From Chloroflexota bacterium (GTDB lineage: Bacteria; Chloroflexota; Anaerolineae; Aggregatilineales; Phototrophicaceae): a DNA stretch of 64,000 nucleotides. The position numbers and the translations under genes were made by a program. This document shows, piece after piece, positions 16,823 through 24,989 of this stretch. Position 1 is the first letter of the stretch, and the number at the start of each line of letters is the position of its first letter. The notes under the pieces were generated by a model, which was not told where the DNA came from, searched no databases, and was given only the letters and a program-made list of their open reading frames with translations. The stretch spans positions 8,978 to 72,977 of the forward strand of contig JACRPS010000013.1 of the NCBI GenBank assembly GCA_016223085.1, read 5' to 3'.

Positions 16823-18046
16823 ATGTCCTTCCGCAAGATTCCCCGCGACCTGCTGCTGCTTACGTTGACCATGATTGTCGCCAATACCGCCGGTTTTATG
16901 TACCTGCCGCTGCTGCCGCTGTACCTCGCTTCGCTGGGGGCCAGCGTGGGGCAAATCGGGCTATTTTTTACGCTACAGGTCGTTCTCTCGATCTGCTTCC
17001 GCATCCTCGGCGGCTGGATTTCCGACCACATTGGCCGGCTGCAAACGATTGCCATCGGCGGCGTGTGCGGTTTGGCCGCGATGCTCGGTTTCACGCTTGC
17101 GCCGACGTGGGGCTGGGCGATCATCGGCGCGCTGTTTAACGAGATCGGCGGGGCGCTGGTCGGGCCGAGTTTCCAGGCGTACACCGCCGAAAAAGCGCCA
17201 GAAGGCAGCACCAGTAGCACCTTCGGGTGGGTCAACGGCCTGTTTTTTGTCTGCGTCATCATCGGCCCGCTGCTGGGCGGTTTCCTGGCGGAGCACTACG
17301 GCTATCGTCCGATGTTGTGGGTAGCGACCGGCATCTTCGCGGTGGCGACAGTGATTCGGCTGCTGATGGCGCGCGGCGCTTCGTGGGCCGTCACGGCGCT
17401 GAAACCGGCGGCGCTGGTCAAAGACGTGCGAGCGCTGCTGGTGCTGCTGCTCTCCGGCGGGCTGCTGCTGTGGCTGTTTATCACCGATGGGCTGGCCGAC
17501 GCCGGGATGCAGCTTGCGATGCCGTTTTTGCCCAAGTTTGTGACCGAAGTCGGCGGCGTCAGCGCGTCGGCTTACACGGCGCTGTTCGCCTGGACCTCGG
17601 TCACAACTTCGCTGGCGATGTGGCCGTGTGGCCGCTTCGCCGACCGCTACGGCGAACGGCGCAGCATCGCCATTGGCACGCTGCTGTTTGCTTTCATCTG
17701 GTGGGGGACGGTGTTCAAACCAACGCCGCCGATCTTTGCGGTGGTGTTTACGCTGGCCGGGGTGGCGCAGGGGTTTATCATGCCGGCATTTTCGTCGCTC
17801 ATCAGCAAGGCCGTGCCGCGCGAATCGCTCGGTATGACGTGGGGCGTCTATATGACGGCGCTTGGTGTGCTGGCGATTCCCGCGCCGTACATCGGCGGTT
17901 TGCTGTACGATAATGTTGCTCCAGCCGCCGCGTTTGTGCTGGCTGGTGGGTGTATGCTGGTGGCCGCGCCGCTGGCGCTGTGGAAACTGCGGTTGCCCGT
18001 GCCACAACCGCAGGCTGAGCCTATGCTGAAGCGGGTCGAGGGGTAA
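16823..18046 (+). CDS. Major facilitator superfamily transporter
   Basis: The 407-residue protein shows about twelve hydrophobic helices in two halves. Loop 2-3 holds the drug-exporter-like motif RILGGWISDHIGR, and the matching loop in the second half is WPCGRFADRYGERR. Such proteins move small molecules against a proton gradient; the substrate is unknown, export of a drug or sugar being the common outcome. The ATG at 16823 has AGGGGG at a good distance, so I do not use the upstream in-frame start. Confidence 0.82.
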   Translation: MSFRKIPRDLLLLTLTMIVANTAGFMYLPLLPLYLASLGASVGQIGLFFTLQVVLSICFRILGGWISDHIGRLQTIAIGGVCGLAAMLGFTLAPTWGWAIIGALFNEIGGALVGPSFQAYTAEKAPEGSTSSTFGWVNGLFFVCVIIGPLLGGFLAEHYGYRPMLWVATGIFAVATVIRLLMARGASWAVTALKPAALVKDVRALLVLLLSGGLLLWLFITDGLADAGMQLAMPFLPKFVTEVGGVSASAYTALFAWTSVTTSLAMWPCGRFADRYGERRSIAIGTLLFAFIWWGTVFKPTPPIFAVVFTLAGVAQGFIMPAFSSLISKAVPRESLGMTWGVYMTALGVLAIPAPYIGGLLYDNVAPAAAFVLAGGCMLVAAPLALWKLRLPVPQPQAEPMLKRVEG

Positions 18047-18076
18047 TAGTTGCCATTTAAGAGGTTCTGTTTTGGC

Positions 18077-18105
18077 GTAGGGACATGGCGCCGCCATATC
18101 CCTAC
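18077..18105. repeat. GTAGGG-family palindrome, core GGCGCC
   Basis: GTAGGGACATGGCG...ATATCCCTAC, an imperfect copy between the converging MFS and AzlD genes. Confidence 0.75.
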
Positions 18106-18109
18106 ATTA

Positions 18110-18433
18110 TCAAACGCTCCCCACGACCGCCCGCCACGCCAGAAACGCCGCCATGCCGACGACGATGGTCAGCAGCAGATTTTTGCTGCGCCACGCCACC
18201 AGCGCGGCGATAATACCGCCGATCAGATAGCTGTTGCCAGGGCGAATATCCATCGTGCCTTCTGGCATCAGCATCGCCGGAACGGTGATCGCCGTCAGCA
18301 CGGCTACCGGCACGTAACGCAGCGCTCGCAGCGCCGTGTCCGGCAGCCGCAGCCGCCCGATAATCGCCAGCATCGGGTAGCGCACCCCGAATGTGACCAG
18401 CGCCATGCCCAGAATGAGCAGCAGTTCGTTCAT
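18110..18433 (-). CDS. azlD: AzlD-family membrane protein
   Basis: A 107-residue, almost wholly hydrophobic protein with about four membrane helices and the family feature VTFGVRYPMLAIIGRL near its start. AzlD is the small partner of AzlC in branched-chain amino acid export. The gene follows azlC after 19 bases on the same strand. Confidence 0.85.
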   Translation of the reverse strand: MNELLLILGMALVTFGVRYPMLAIIGRLRLPDTALRALRYVPVAVLTAITVPAMLMPEGTMDIRPGNSYLIGGIIAALVAWRSKNLLLTIVVGMAAFLAWRAVVGSV

Positions 18434-18445
18434 TGTTGGTAGCCT

Positions 18446-18467
18446 TTAGCGGTTAGCGGTTAGCAGG
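18446..18467. repeat. 7-bp repeat array TTAGCGG containing the azlC stop
   Basis: TTAGCGG TTAGCGG TTAGCAGG. The azlC stop codon (18455-18453, minus strand) lies in the second unit. Confidence 0.7.
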
Positions 18468-19220
18468 AAAACTGGGTGATTGCCTTGACTCAAATAGCTT
18501 GGCGTTCCTGGCGGCGTGGCGGTTCAACACTGTTTCGACGAGCATCCCTGCCGCGATGCCGGCCAGCGCCGCCACCATCAGACCCAGCTTGTTGGGCAGG
18601 CCGTTCGCCAGCACGGCTACGACTGCCGCCACCACCGTACACGCCAGCATTGGGCGCGTGACCAATAATGGCACGACAATGCCGATGAACGTCACCACCA
18701 GCGCAAAATCCAGTCCCAGCTTTGCCAGCCCTGTAAACTGCTGTCCGGCCACCACGCCGACAATCGTCCAGAACTGCCAGTTGGTGTACATAAAGACCGA
18801 CGAGCCGAGGTGATACCAGTGTTTGTAGGGCGACTCGTCCGGCTGCTGGTAACGCCGGATGACGACGGCGTAGGTTTCATCCGTCAGCCAGAAGCCCAGC
18901 GGCAGCAGCCAGCGGTGCGACAGGCGTTTGACGTAGGGCGCGAGCGACGCGCCGTACAGCGCGTGCCGCAGGTTGACCACAAACGTCGTGATGATAATGA
19001 CGCCGATGCCCACGCCCTGCGCGAACAGCCCCGCGCCGATGAACTGCGACGACCCCGCGAACACCAGTACCGACATGCCAATCGCCGCCGCCGGTGACAG
19101 GCCGCCCGTCACCGCCACCGCGCCAAAGATGATGCCAAACGGAGTCGCGCCCAGTACTAGCGGAAATGTGTCTTTAACACCTGTCCAGAATTCGCCCTGA
19201 CGTGTGTATTGCGTCGTCAT
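18453..19220 (-). CDS. azlC: AzlC-family branched-chain amino acid exporter subunit
   Basis: A 255-residue inner-membrane protein with the family marks [44 protein letters not shown] and WLTDETYAV. AzlC works with AzlD, encoded next, in export of branched-chain amino acids and analogues. I choose the ATG at 19220, which has AAGGG eight bases upstream, over a GTG nine bases earlier. No regulator gene is adjacent. Confidence 0.87.
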   Translation of the reverse strand: MTTQYTRQGEFWTGVKDTFPLVLGATPFGIIFGAVAVTGGLSPAAAIGMSVLVFAGSSQFIGAGLFAQGVGIGVIIITTFVVNLRHALYGASLAPYVKRLSHRWLLPLGFWLTDETYAVVIRRYQQPDESPYKHWYHLGSSVFMYTNWQFWTIVGVVAGQQFTGLAKLGLDFALVVTFIGIVVPLLVTRPMLACTVVAAVVAVLANGLPNKLGLMVAALAGIAAGMLVETVLNRHAARNAKLFESRQSPSFPANR

Positions 19221-19239
19221 GCCGCACACCCTTACACCG

Positions 19240-19269
19240 GTAGGGGCGGGTTTAGAAACCCGCCCCTAC
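19240..19269. repeat. GTAGGG-family palindrome, core GGTTTAGAAACC
   Basis: A 30-base dyad with one central mismatch, upstream of azlC and downstream of the Nudix gene. The remaining bases between the two genes hold no recognisable feature. Confidence 0.85.
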
Positions 19270-19339
19270 ACCATAATCTACGGATAGATACCTATCTTAT
19301 GGAAAATCGGTTCGCCTGTGGATGACCCTTGCGAACCAA

Positions 19340-19846
19340 TCAGAACTCGCCCGCTGCCCACGCCCTGACCATCGTTTCGGTCGGCAGGAACGCCAGCGGC
19401 GGCAGATCGTTTCGCCCGAACCATCCAACCGCTTCGGCATCGTCGGCGGCCTGTGGTGCGCCGCCATTCACGCTGGCGGCGTAGGCGATCACAATGTCCG
19501 CCAATCCGCCGTCGTCGGGGGTGTAAAACACATCCAGCAGGCGATCAATCGTCACATTGAGCCTGGTTTCTTCCCACACTTCGCGGCTGGCGGCGGCGCG
19601 TGGGTCTTCGCCGGCGTCCATAAAACCACCGGGCAGCGTCCAGTACCCCTGGCGCGGGTCGTTGGCGCGTTTCACCAGCAGGATATGATCGTCCTTAACG
19701 ATCAGCACGACGACCGCCACCTTGGGGTCGAAGTACACGGTATGGTCGCAGTTGGGGCATACGGGCCGCATCGAGCCGGTGCGTTGGCGCTGTTCCAGCC
19801 GCGTGCCGCACATCGGGCAAAACACAGCCGTTCGTTTCAGGCTCAC
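19340..19846 (-). CDS. Nudix hydrolase with N-terminal zinc ribbon
   Basis: The 168-residue protein starts with a zinc ribbon (CPMCG ... CPNCD, four cysteines) and continues with a Nudix domain whose box reads GGFMDAGEDPRAAASREVWEE, matching GX5EX7REUXEE. The ribbon-Nudix order recalls NudC-type NADH/RNA-cap pyrophosphatases, but the protein is shorter. It starts with GTG, overlapping the anti-sigma stop as GTGA, so it is translated as part of the sigma/anti-sigma operon. The substrate is unknown. Confidence 0.87.
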   Translation of the reverse strand: MSLKRTAVFCPMCGTRLEQRQRTGSMRPVCPNCDHTVYFDPKVAVVVLIVKDDHILLVKRANDPRQGYWTLPGGFMDAGEDPRAAASREVWEETRLNVTIDRLLDVFYTPDDGGLADIVIAYAASVNGGAPQAADDAEAVGWFGRNDLPPLAFLPTETMVRAWAAGEF

Positions 19847-20796
19847 GGTCGGCGTCGTCCCCGCGCCAGCGTCGTGGCAAGCGCCAGACCCAGCAGCACC
19901 AGCCCGCCGATCAGCATCAGGCCGCCTATCGTGCTCGTGCCAGCCGGCACTGCGGGCGTAGGAGTCGGCGTAACCGTTGGTGTCAGCGTCGGCGTTGTGG
20001 TTGGCGTCAGGGTTAGCGTCGGCGTCGCTGTATCGGTTGGGGGCGGCGTGGCGGTTAAGGTCGGCTGGGCTGCCTGCGCCAGAGCCGCGTCGGACAGCGT
20101 GGTGCCTTCCGGCGCCGGCGCTTCCGCACCAAAGAAAAATTCCGCCGTTCCGGTTGGCAGCGCCGCGCTCTCCATCATGATTGAGGGCGCTGCTTCCTGT
20201 GGCTGCTGAGGTGACGCCGGCAGCATCAACGCGCCGGGTTCCGCCTGCCGCAGCGTATCAGCGCCGCCAGCGGCCTGTTCTTCCTCGTCGGTAGATGTAA
20301 TGGTGGCGCTCGCTTTTGAAGTGGTGTCATTGGCGGCTGCCCCTGCTGCTTCCAGTGTCAGTGCGGGCGACAGGGCTAACATTTCACTGGCCGCTGCTGC
20401 TGTTGGCGTAATCTGCTGGGTCGGCTGGGCAGCGACCTGGGGCGCGCCTGCTGATGGCGCGCTTTTCGGCGCGTTGGCCGTAAGAAGGGTTATCACTCCC
20501 AGCACCAGCAGCAGCGTGGCAGCGGCGGCGCTGATGGCGCTGAACGTCGCCGTCGCCGGGAAAATCCACAGCCGCGCCGGTCGAATTAAACGCTCGTCGA
20601 GCGTGTAATCGCGCGGCGCTTTTAGGGGCGGCAGCGCCCGAATCAGGCCCACCGTCGCCCGCAGCGTGTCCAGTTCGCGGCGCAGTTCCGGTTCGCGTTG
20701 CAGGCGCGCGTCCAGTGCCGAGCGTTCGGCGGCAGTCAGTTCGCCGTCCAGATAAGCGGACAGCAGTTCAAGGTCCTGGTCGGTTATACGCGCCAT
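19843..20796 (-). CDS. Membrane-anchored anti-sigma factor with Thr/Pro-rich stalk
   Basis: The 317-residue protein begins with a cytoplasmic anti-sigma-like helix bundle (LELLSAYLDGELTAAERSAL, then LQREPELRRELDTLR) that lacks the zinc-binding His/Cys set of ZAS domains. A membrane helix follows near residues 95-120. Then comes a long low-complexity region rich in Ala, Pro, Thr and Gln, a run of TPT/TLTPT repeats, and a second hydrophobic helix before a GRRRP tail. It is encoded 18 bases after an ECF sigma factor and should hold that factor inactive until a surface signal arrives. The two-helix layout with an outside stalk suggests the sensing part is the disordered loop. Confidence 0.82.
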   Translation of the reverse strand: MARITDQDLELLSAYLDGELTAAERSALDARLQREPELRRELDTLRATVGLIRALPPLKAPRDYTLDERLIRPARLWIFPATATFSAISAAAATLLLVLGVITLLTANAPKSAPSAGAPQVAAQPTQQITPTAAAASEMLALSPALTLEAAGAAANDTTSKASATITSTDEEEQAAGGADTLRQAEPGALMLPASPQQPQEAAPSIMMESAALPTGTAEFFFGAEAPAPEGTTLSDAALAQAAQPTLTATPPPTDTATPTLTLTPTTTPTLTPTVTPTPTPAVPAGTSTIGGLMLIGGLVLLGLALATTLARGRRRP

Positions 20797-20814
20797 GATG
20801 GTGTGAGTGTTACG

Positions 20815-21435
20815 TCAATCTTCATTAGTATTAAGACGATAAACCGGCGGTAAAAGTTCCTGAACGGCCTGCAAACAGGCGCGGACGCTGGCGCGCGCCC
20901 GGCTGAGGCGCGATTTGACCGTGCCCAGATTCACGCCGGCGCTGTCCGCGATTTCCTGATAGCTCAAGCCTTCGATGTCGCTGAGGATGAGCGCCAGCCG
21001 CTGGTCAGGCTGGAGCGCCTGAACACACTGCTCGATGGCGCGGTGCAGTTCCGACTGCTGCGCCGCCTGTTCCGGCGTGGGCGACGAGGCGGGCAGGGCA
21101 GGGCCGTCGTCGCTGTCCGCGCCGGGCAGGTCATCGAATGACGATGCCGGGCGGCGCTTGCGGCGGCGCAGTTCGTCGTAGCAGGCGTTGGTGGCGATGC
21201 GGAACAGCCAGGCGCGGAAGCTGCCACCCCGGTAGCTGCCCAGGCTGCGGTAAGCAGTGATAAACGCCTCCTGCGCGGCGTCGTCGGCGCTGGCGCGGTC
21301 GCCCAGGATGCGGTAGGCCAGCGCAAACACGCCGTCCTGGTAGTGCCGCACCAGGACGTTAAACGCTTCCAGCCTGCCGCGCCGGGCGGCTTGGATCAGC
21401 GCCGCTTCATTTTCCAGACGGCTGACCATTGACAT
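20815..21435 (-). CDS. ECF-type RNA polymerase sigma factor
   Basis: The 206-residue protein has sigma region 2 (FNVLVRHYQDGVFALAYRIL, DDAAQEAFITAYRSL, FRAWLFRIATNACYDELRRR) and region 4 (QALQPDQRLALILSDIEGLS, then YQEIADSAGVNLGTVKSRLSRAR). The acidic linker (DDLPGADSDDGP) is longer than usual. It probably directs RNA polymerase to a small regulon, including its own operon, when released by the anti-sigma factor encoded next. Two in-frame ATGs (21435 and 21429) are possible starts. Confidence 0.92.
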   Translation of the reverse strand: MSMVSRLENEAALIQAARRGRLEAFNVLVRHYQDGVFALAYRILGDRASADDAAQEAFITAYRSLGSYRGGSFRAWLFRIATNACYDELRRRKRRPASSFDDLPGADSDDGPALPASSPTPEQAAQQSELHRAIEQCVQALQPDQRLALILSDIEGLSYQEIADSAGVNLGTVKSRLSRARASVRACLQAVQELLPPVYRLNTNED

Positions 21436-21512
21436 TCTCGCCAGAAGATTCTATGATAATGAAACAATAACTTCTTAGCAATAAAGAAACTAAATGCTAA
21501 TGAAGTTGTTAT

Positions 21513-21596
21513 GCCGGCGTGGTGGAATGGCTTACACGATATACTCAAAATATATTGCCCCTTGCGGGCATGTGGGTTCGACTCCCACCGCCGGCA
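21513..21596 (+). tRNA. tRNA-Leu (anticodon CAA)
   Basis: The acceptor arms GCCGGCG and CGCCGGC pair perfectly. The anticodon stem ATATA/TATAT closes the loop CTCAAAA, giving anticodon CAA. A long variable arm (TGCCC...GGGCA) marks a class II tRNA, and the T arm is GTGGG TTCGACT CCCAC. The discriminator base is A; the full CCA is not encoded. Confidence 0.95.
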
Positions 21597-21600
21597 CAGA

Positions 21601-21633
21601 AAAGTCAGGTTCGCGCCTGACTTTTTCTTTTTC
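21601..21633 (+). terminator. Intrinsic terminator of tRNA-Leu
   Basis: AAAGTCAGG and CCTGACTTT form a 9-bp stem around TTCGCG, followed by a T-rich tract, directly after the tRNA. Confidence 0.85.
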
Positions 21634-21649
21634 CACCCTATGCGGCAGT

Positions 21650-21850
21650 TTATCCTTTCGATGCCGGAAAATCAACCGCTTTCACGACGATGAAATCCCC
21701 ATCAGCAATTTCTTGAATGAGTACAGACCGATTGACAGCGAATTGCTCTGCAACCGCATCGAGTCTCTTTAAGCGTTCCAATCGTTTTTCTTTGTCGCCA
21801 AGATAAATGCTTACAACGGGTTAGCGGGGGGTTCGCCGTTTTTCAGCCAA
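21650..21850 (-). pseudogene. Ribbon-helix-helix-type protein with an in-frame stop
   Basis: A 66-codon frame runs from a TTG (21850) to TAA (21650), and is broken by an in-frame TAA at codon 10 (21823-21821). The part after the stop, PVVSIYLGDKEKRLERLKRL then AEQFAVNRSVLIQEI, has the strand-helix-helix pattern and size of small CopG/Arc-like DNA-binding antitoxins. GAAGGAG stands 9 bases before the TTG, and a promoter overlapped by a palindrome lies further upstream, so this was or is a real gene. No toxin gene follows. It may be a recent nonsense mutation, a sequencing error, or a gene with an unrecognised start after the stop. Confidence 0.6.
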
Positions 21851-21865
21851 TGGGAGAATCTCCTT

Positions 21866-21897
21866 CTTGACTATATAGTTAAGATCGCTCTGCTCAA
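21866..21897 (-). promoter_or_regulatory. Promoter and palindromic operator of the ribbon-helix-helix gene
   Basis: On the minus strand TTGAGC (21897-21892) and TATAGT (21875-21870) have a 16-base spacer. The -10 box lies inside the near-perfect 18-base dyad CTTGACTATATAGTTAAG (21866-21883), as expected for self-repression by such a protein. Confidence 0.55.
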
Positions 21898-22292
21898 TAA
21901 TCCTCGTTCTACGGTATGAGACTGTATTGAACGTTACGGCAGGGTAAATGGGTTGGAAGATCAAAAGGAGCGTGCCTCAAGAAGCACACCCCATACGGTG
22001 TTATCAAGGATTCAAAACTGCGAAAACGTGGGCGTGCAAAAGGTGTATGCGTATGTTTTGGGCGTATATCCTGGAGATGGTTACATCGTCCGAAGCCAGA
22101 GAGTATTCTATTTAAGCACGCTGTTGGCGAACTTATTTACCCCCAGCCCTTCCCCCGTCAACAGGGGAAGGGGGCAGGAAGCCACTCGCTGCCCCTCCCT
22201 GCTGACGGCGACCCGAATGGGGAGGAACGTCCCCTGAGGGAAGGAGGTAAGGGGGAGGGGTTCAGGGTTCACCAACAGCACGGTTAGGTTAA
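21898..22292. other. Non-coding stretch with a GC-rich repeat at 22139-22269
   Basis: From 21898 to 22138 I see no supported gene. From 22139 to 22269 there is an inverted GC-rich element: left end ACCCCCAGCCCTTCCCCC, then GTCAACAGGGGAAGGGGG, right end GGTAAGGGGGAGGGGTTCAG. A related sequence (CCCTTTCTCCGTTGACGGGG) occurs near 37818. Confidence 0.65.
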
Positions 22293-23378
22293 TTACTCCG
22301 TCTCGCCTTTCCAGCCGGCGACCTGCACCCCGTGCGCCGGGCCTTCAATCGGCGGTGCTTCCACCGCTTCGGCGTGGAACTGGTATTGCTGCGCCGGTTT
22401 GCTGCCCAGTGACATCAGCTTTTGCAGCGTGGGCGACAGCCGCGCGAAGATCGGCAGGCCGCGTTTGAGCGTCGCGTCCCGGCTGTCCGGCGGCAGCAAT
22501 TGGCGGTTGACCACCCCCAGTAACGTGGCTGTCGTGCCGGGGAACAGGCCATGAAACCGCGCCGCCAGTTTCGCGGGCATACTCAGGATAATTTCCGCGT
22601 CGCCGCGCTTGACCGCCTGCACGATCTCCCGCGCGGCCTGTTCGGCGGGCATGGAACTGCCGGGCAGCGTATCGGCCAGACCAAACCAGGTAAATTCGCT
22701 TTCCTCGTCGCCCTTAAAATAGGCGTTCAGGTGTGAACCGGTCCGCATCAGACCGGGAATTACCGTCGTTACGTGGATACCGTGATCCATCACTTCGGCG
22801 TGCAGCCCTTCGGAAAAGCCGGTGGCGGCGAACTTGGCAGCGCAGTAGGGCAGCAGGTGTGGCGCGCTCAACTTGCCGCCAATCGAGGTGATATTGACGA
22901 TACGCCCGCTGCGGCGCTGGCGCATCTGCGATAGCACGCCCAGCGTCGGATAAACGACACCCCAGTACATCACGTCCATCGCCTGCTCAAAATCGGCCAA
23001 CCGCTGCGACCAGATCGGCCCCACCTGAATGATGCCGGCGTTATTCACCAGAATGTCAATCCGCCCGAATTCCCGGTTGACCGTTTCGATCATCTCGGCT
23101 ACCTGCCGCCCGTCGCTCACGTCGCAGGTGACGGTCAGCAGGCCGGGGATATTCAGCGCTGCCCGCGCGCCGTCCAGTTCGGCTTCGTCGCGGGCGCAGA
23201 TAGCGACCCGGCAGCCTGCCTGCGCGAATTCCCGCGCCAGCAGCAGCCCCAGCCCGCGCGATCCGCCGGTAATCAACACCGTTTCGCCGCGCAAATCGGC
23301 GGCGCGCCAGTTGCGGAACAGCCGATTGATGATACTGGTCGCTCCTACAAAAAGCGCCAGTCGCCACAGCCGCGCCAT
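22293..23378 (-). CDS. SDR-family oxidoreductase with long C-terminal extension
   Basis: The 361-residue protein is a short-chain dehydrogenase: a hydrophobic/basic leader, the NAD(P) motif TGGSRGLGLLLA, NNAG, SIGG and the catalytic YCAAK. After the roughly 250-residue core there is an extra C-terminal part of about 80 residues with MPAKLAARFHGLFPG, seen in membrane-associated SDRs that act on lipids or fatty alcohols. I start at the ATG at 23378 because AAGGAG stands 8 bases before it; an earlier in-frame ATG exists at 23399. The substrate is unknown. Confidence 0.85.
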   Translation of the reverse strand: MARLWRLALFVGATSIINRLFRNWRAADLRGETVLITGGSRGLGLLLAREFAQAGCRVAICARDEAELDGARAALNIPGLLTVTCDVSDGRQVAEMIETVNREFGRIDILVNNAGIIQVGPIWSQRLADFEQAMDVMYWGVVYPTLGVLSQMRQRRSGRIVNITSIGGKLSAPHLLPYCAAKFAATGFSEGLHAEVMDHGIHVTTVIPGLMRTGSHLNAYFKGDEESEFTWFGLADTLPGSSMPAEQAAREIVQAVKRGDAEIILSMPAKLAARFHGLFPGTTATLLGVVNRQLLPPDSRDATLKRGLPIFARLSPTLQKLMSLGSKPAQQYQFHAEAVEAPPIEGPAHGVQVAGWKGETE

Positions 23379-23576
23379 AGGATACGCTCCTTGTCCCAAC
23401 GGTTGACAGCCAGCGTCAACCGCTAACCGCCTTTTTTCCAGTAAACCAGTCTTAACGCTAGAAATGCGTAAATGACGGCACGATTAAAAGGAACGCGCCG
23501 GCGTCCCGGACTCGCGTGTTTGATCGTCCAGGCTGTACAATAAGAAGCCGGACTCTCAACATGCCAGAAGGAAACT

Positions 23577-23960
23577 ATGCTGCGGTTTTTGGTATCGCTG
23601 CTGATTGGCCTGGCGGTGGGTGTTGTTGTTGGACTCTACCTGGGCTGGGTGCAGTTCCCGGTAGAGTTTGTAGACAGCCCCGCCAGCAGTTTGGCTGAAC
23701 GGTATAAGGACGACTACATTGTGATGGTCGCGTCCGGCTATCTGAAGGACGGCGACCTGGGCGGGGCGGTGGAACGCCTGCGAATTCTCGGGGTGCCGAA
23801 CATCCCGGCCTACGTGCAGGAAGTCACCGAACGCTATATCAGCAATTCGCAGAACGCAGACGACATCAGCGTGCTGGTAGCGCTGTCGGAAAGTCTGGGA
23901 CGGCTGACGCCGATCATGCTGCCGTATCGCAAGATCGCCGCGCCGGGGGTGGGGAGCTAG
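23577..23960 (+). CDS. Membrane-anchored protein of unknown function, paralogue of the next gene
   Basis: I do not recognise a family. The 127 residues start with one membrane helix (FLVSLLIGLAVGVVVGLYLGW) carrying Gly/Val spacing, then VEFVDSPASSLAERYKDDY and a helical outer or inner domain (VASGYLKDGDLGGAVERLRIL). The pattern helix, VEF, P, DG-L-AV-RL is shared with the protein encoded directly after it, so the pair arose by duplication. The stop TAG is followed immediately by the next ATG. It lies head-to-head with the SDR gene. Confidence 0.75.
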   Translation: MLRFLVSLLIGLAVGVVVGLYLGWVQFPVEFVDSPASSLAERYKDDYIVMVASGYLKDGDLGGAVERLRILGVPNIPAYVQEVTERYISNSQNADDISVLVALSESLGRLTPIMLPYRKIAAPGVGS

Positions 23961-24857
23961 ATGGCCGGCTATGACTCCCGCCGCAGCAAATACCGTCGCC
24001 CGCGCCGGCAGGTTTCCTGGATAGGGCTGCTGATCGGTCTGGCGCTGGGCATTGGCGGCGGGCTGTTTTACGCCTGGACAGTGGATACCCGCGTCGAATT
24101 TGATACCGACCCCTGGCAGCTTAAGGCGGCGGACCGCGCCCAGTATGTCGCCGCTATCGCTCTCAGCTTTAGCTACGATGGCAATCTCAACCGCGCGATT
24201 CAGCGGTTAATCGAACTGCGCCCACAGAACGACCCGATTCAGCAGGTGGCGGACGTGGCCTGCGACCTGGCGACCACCGGCTACGCCAGCACCAGCAGCG
24301 GTCTGCGCGCCATCCGCAGCATGATGCTGTTTTACCAGCTTCAGGGGCGTACTGGCTGCGCCGATAACCTGATCGCCGCGCCGGAAGCCGCAACGCCGGT
24401 TGTCGTGATTGACGTGCCCACACCGACCCCGCTGCCGCCCGCCAGCAAAACCCCCACGCCGGAAAGCGCCACTCGTGCCACGCCGACCACGCCGCGCGTG
24501 GTCATCCCGACGGCGCTGCCGCAGAGTGAGTATGAAGTAGTCGGTATCAACACGTTCTGCGATGACCAGAATTCCGGCGTGATCGAGGTGTTTGTGCAGG
24601 ATTTCAGCGGCGAGGGTGTGCCGGGCGAGGCCGTGCGTGTGCGCTGGGACGAGGGCGAGGACACGTTCTTCACCGGCTTGAAGCCGGAGCGCGGCCCCGG
24701 TTATGCCGACTTCCAGATGGAAGCAGGCACAGCTTACATCGTCGAAATGCCCGGTCGCTCCGACCCAACGGCGCAGCCGCTGGCGGCCACCCCCTGCACG
24801 ACCGACGGCGGCGAGGACGCGATCATCTCGTACCGAGTCTTCTTCCGGCAGGTGTGA
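23961..24857 (+). CDS. Membrane-anchored protein with Thr/Pro linker and C-terminal beta domain
   Basis: The 298-residue protein has a basic head, one membrane helix (WIGLLIGLALGIGGGLFYAW), a helical domain (VAAIALSFSYDGNLNRAIQRL) matching its smaller neighbour, a Pro/Thr-rich linker around residues 155-190, and a C-terminal domain with FCDDQNSGVIEVFVQDFSG and GEAVRVRWDEGEDTFF. The last part has the look of an Ig- or carboxypeptidase-regulatory-like beta fold outside the cell, with two cysteines (FCDD and PCTT) that may form a disulphide. Function unknown; it probably forms a complex with its paralogue. Confidence 0.75.
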   Translation: MAGYDSRRSKYRRPRRQVSWIGLLIGLALGIGGGLFYAWTVDTRVEFDTDPWQLKAADRAQYVAAIALSFSYDGNLNRAIQRLIELRPQNDPIQQVADVACDLATTGYASTSSGLRAIRSMMLFYQLQGRTGCADNLIAAPEAATPVVVIDVPTPTPLPPASKTPTPESATRATPTTPRVVIPTALPQSEYEVVGINTFCDDQNSGVIEVFVQDFSGEGVPGEAVRVRWDEGEDTFFTGLKPERGPGYADFQMEAGTAYIVEMPGRSDPTAQPLAATPCTTDGGEDAIISYRVFFRQV

Positions 24858-24863
24858 GGTTCC

Positions 24864-24943
24864 AGTTATCAGTTGTCAGTTAAAGACGGGTAGATAAACA
24901 AAATCTTCGTAAGTTGGTAGGGACATAGCGCAGCCTGGTCCCT
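24864..24943. repeat. 7-bp repeat array and degenerate GTAGGG palindrome between convergent genes
   Basis: 24864-24884 reads AGTTATC AGTTGTC AGTTAAA. 24918-24943 is a worn copy of the palindrome (TAGGGACATAGCG...TGGTCCCT). Both lie between the converging paralogue pair and the lipoprotein operon. Confidence 0.65.
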
Positions 24944-24989
24944 TTGTATGTGCTTCGCTAATCGTAAGCCTTCGCCAGGTCAATGTGTT

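Noticed and set aside
21953-22237. 94-codon plus-strand frame after tRNA-Leu
   Set aside because: No ribosome site, no recognisable pattern, and it runs into the GC-rich repeat at 22139.
21513-22290. Possible integration site of a mobile element at tRNA-Leu
   Set aside because: I looked for a repeated copy of the tRNA 3' end downstream and for an integrase gene and found neither.
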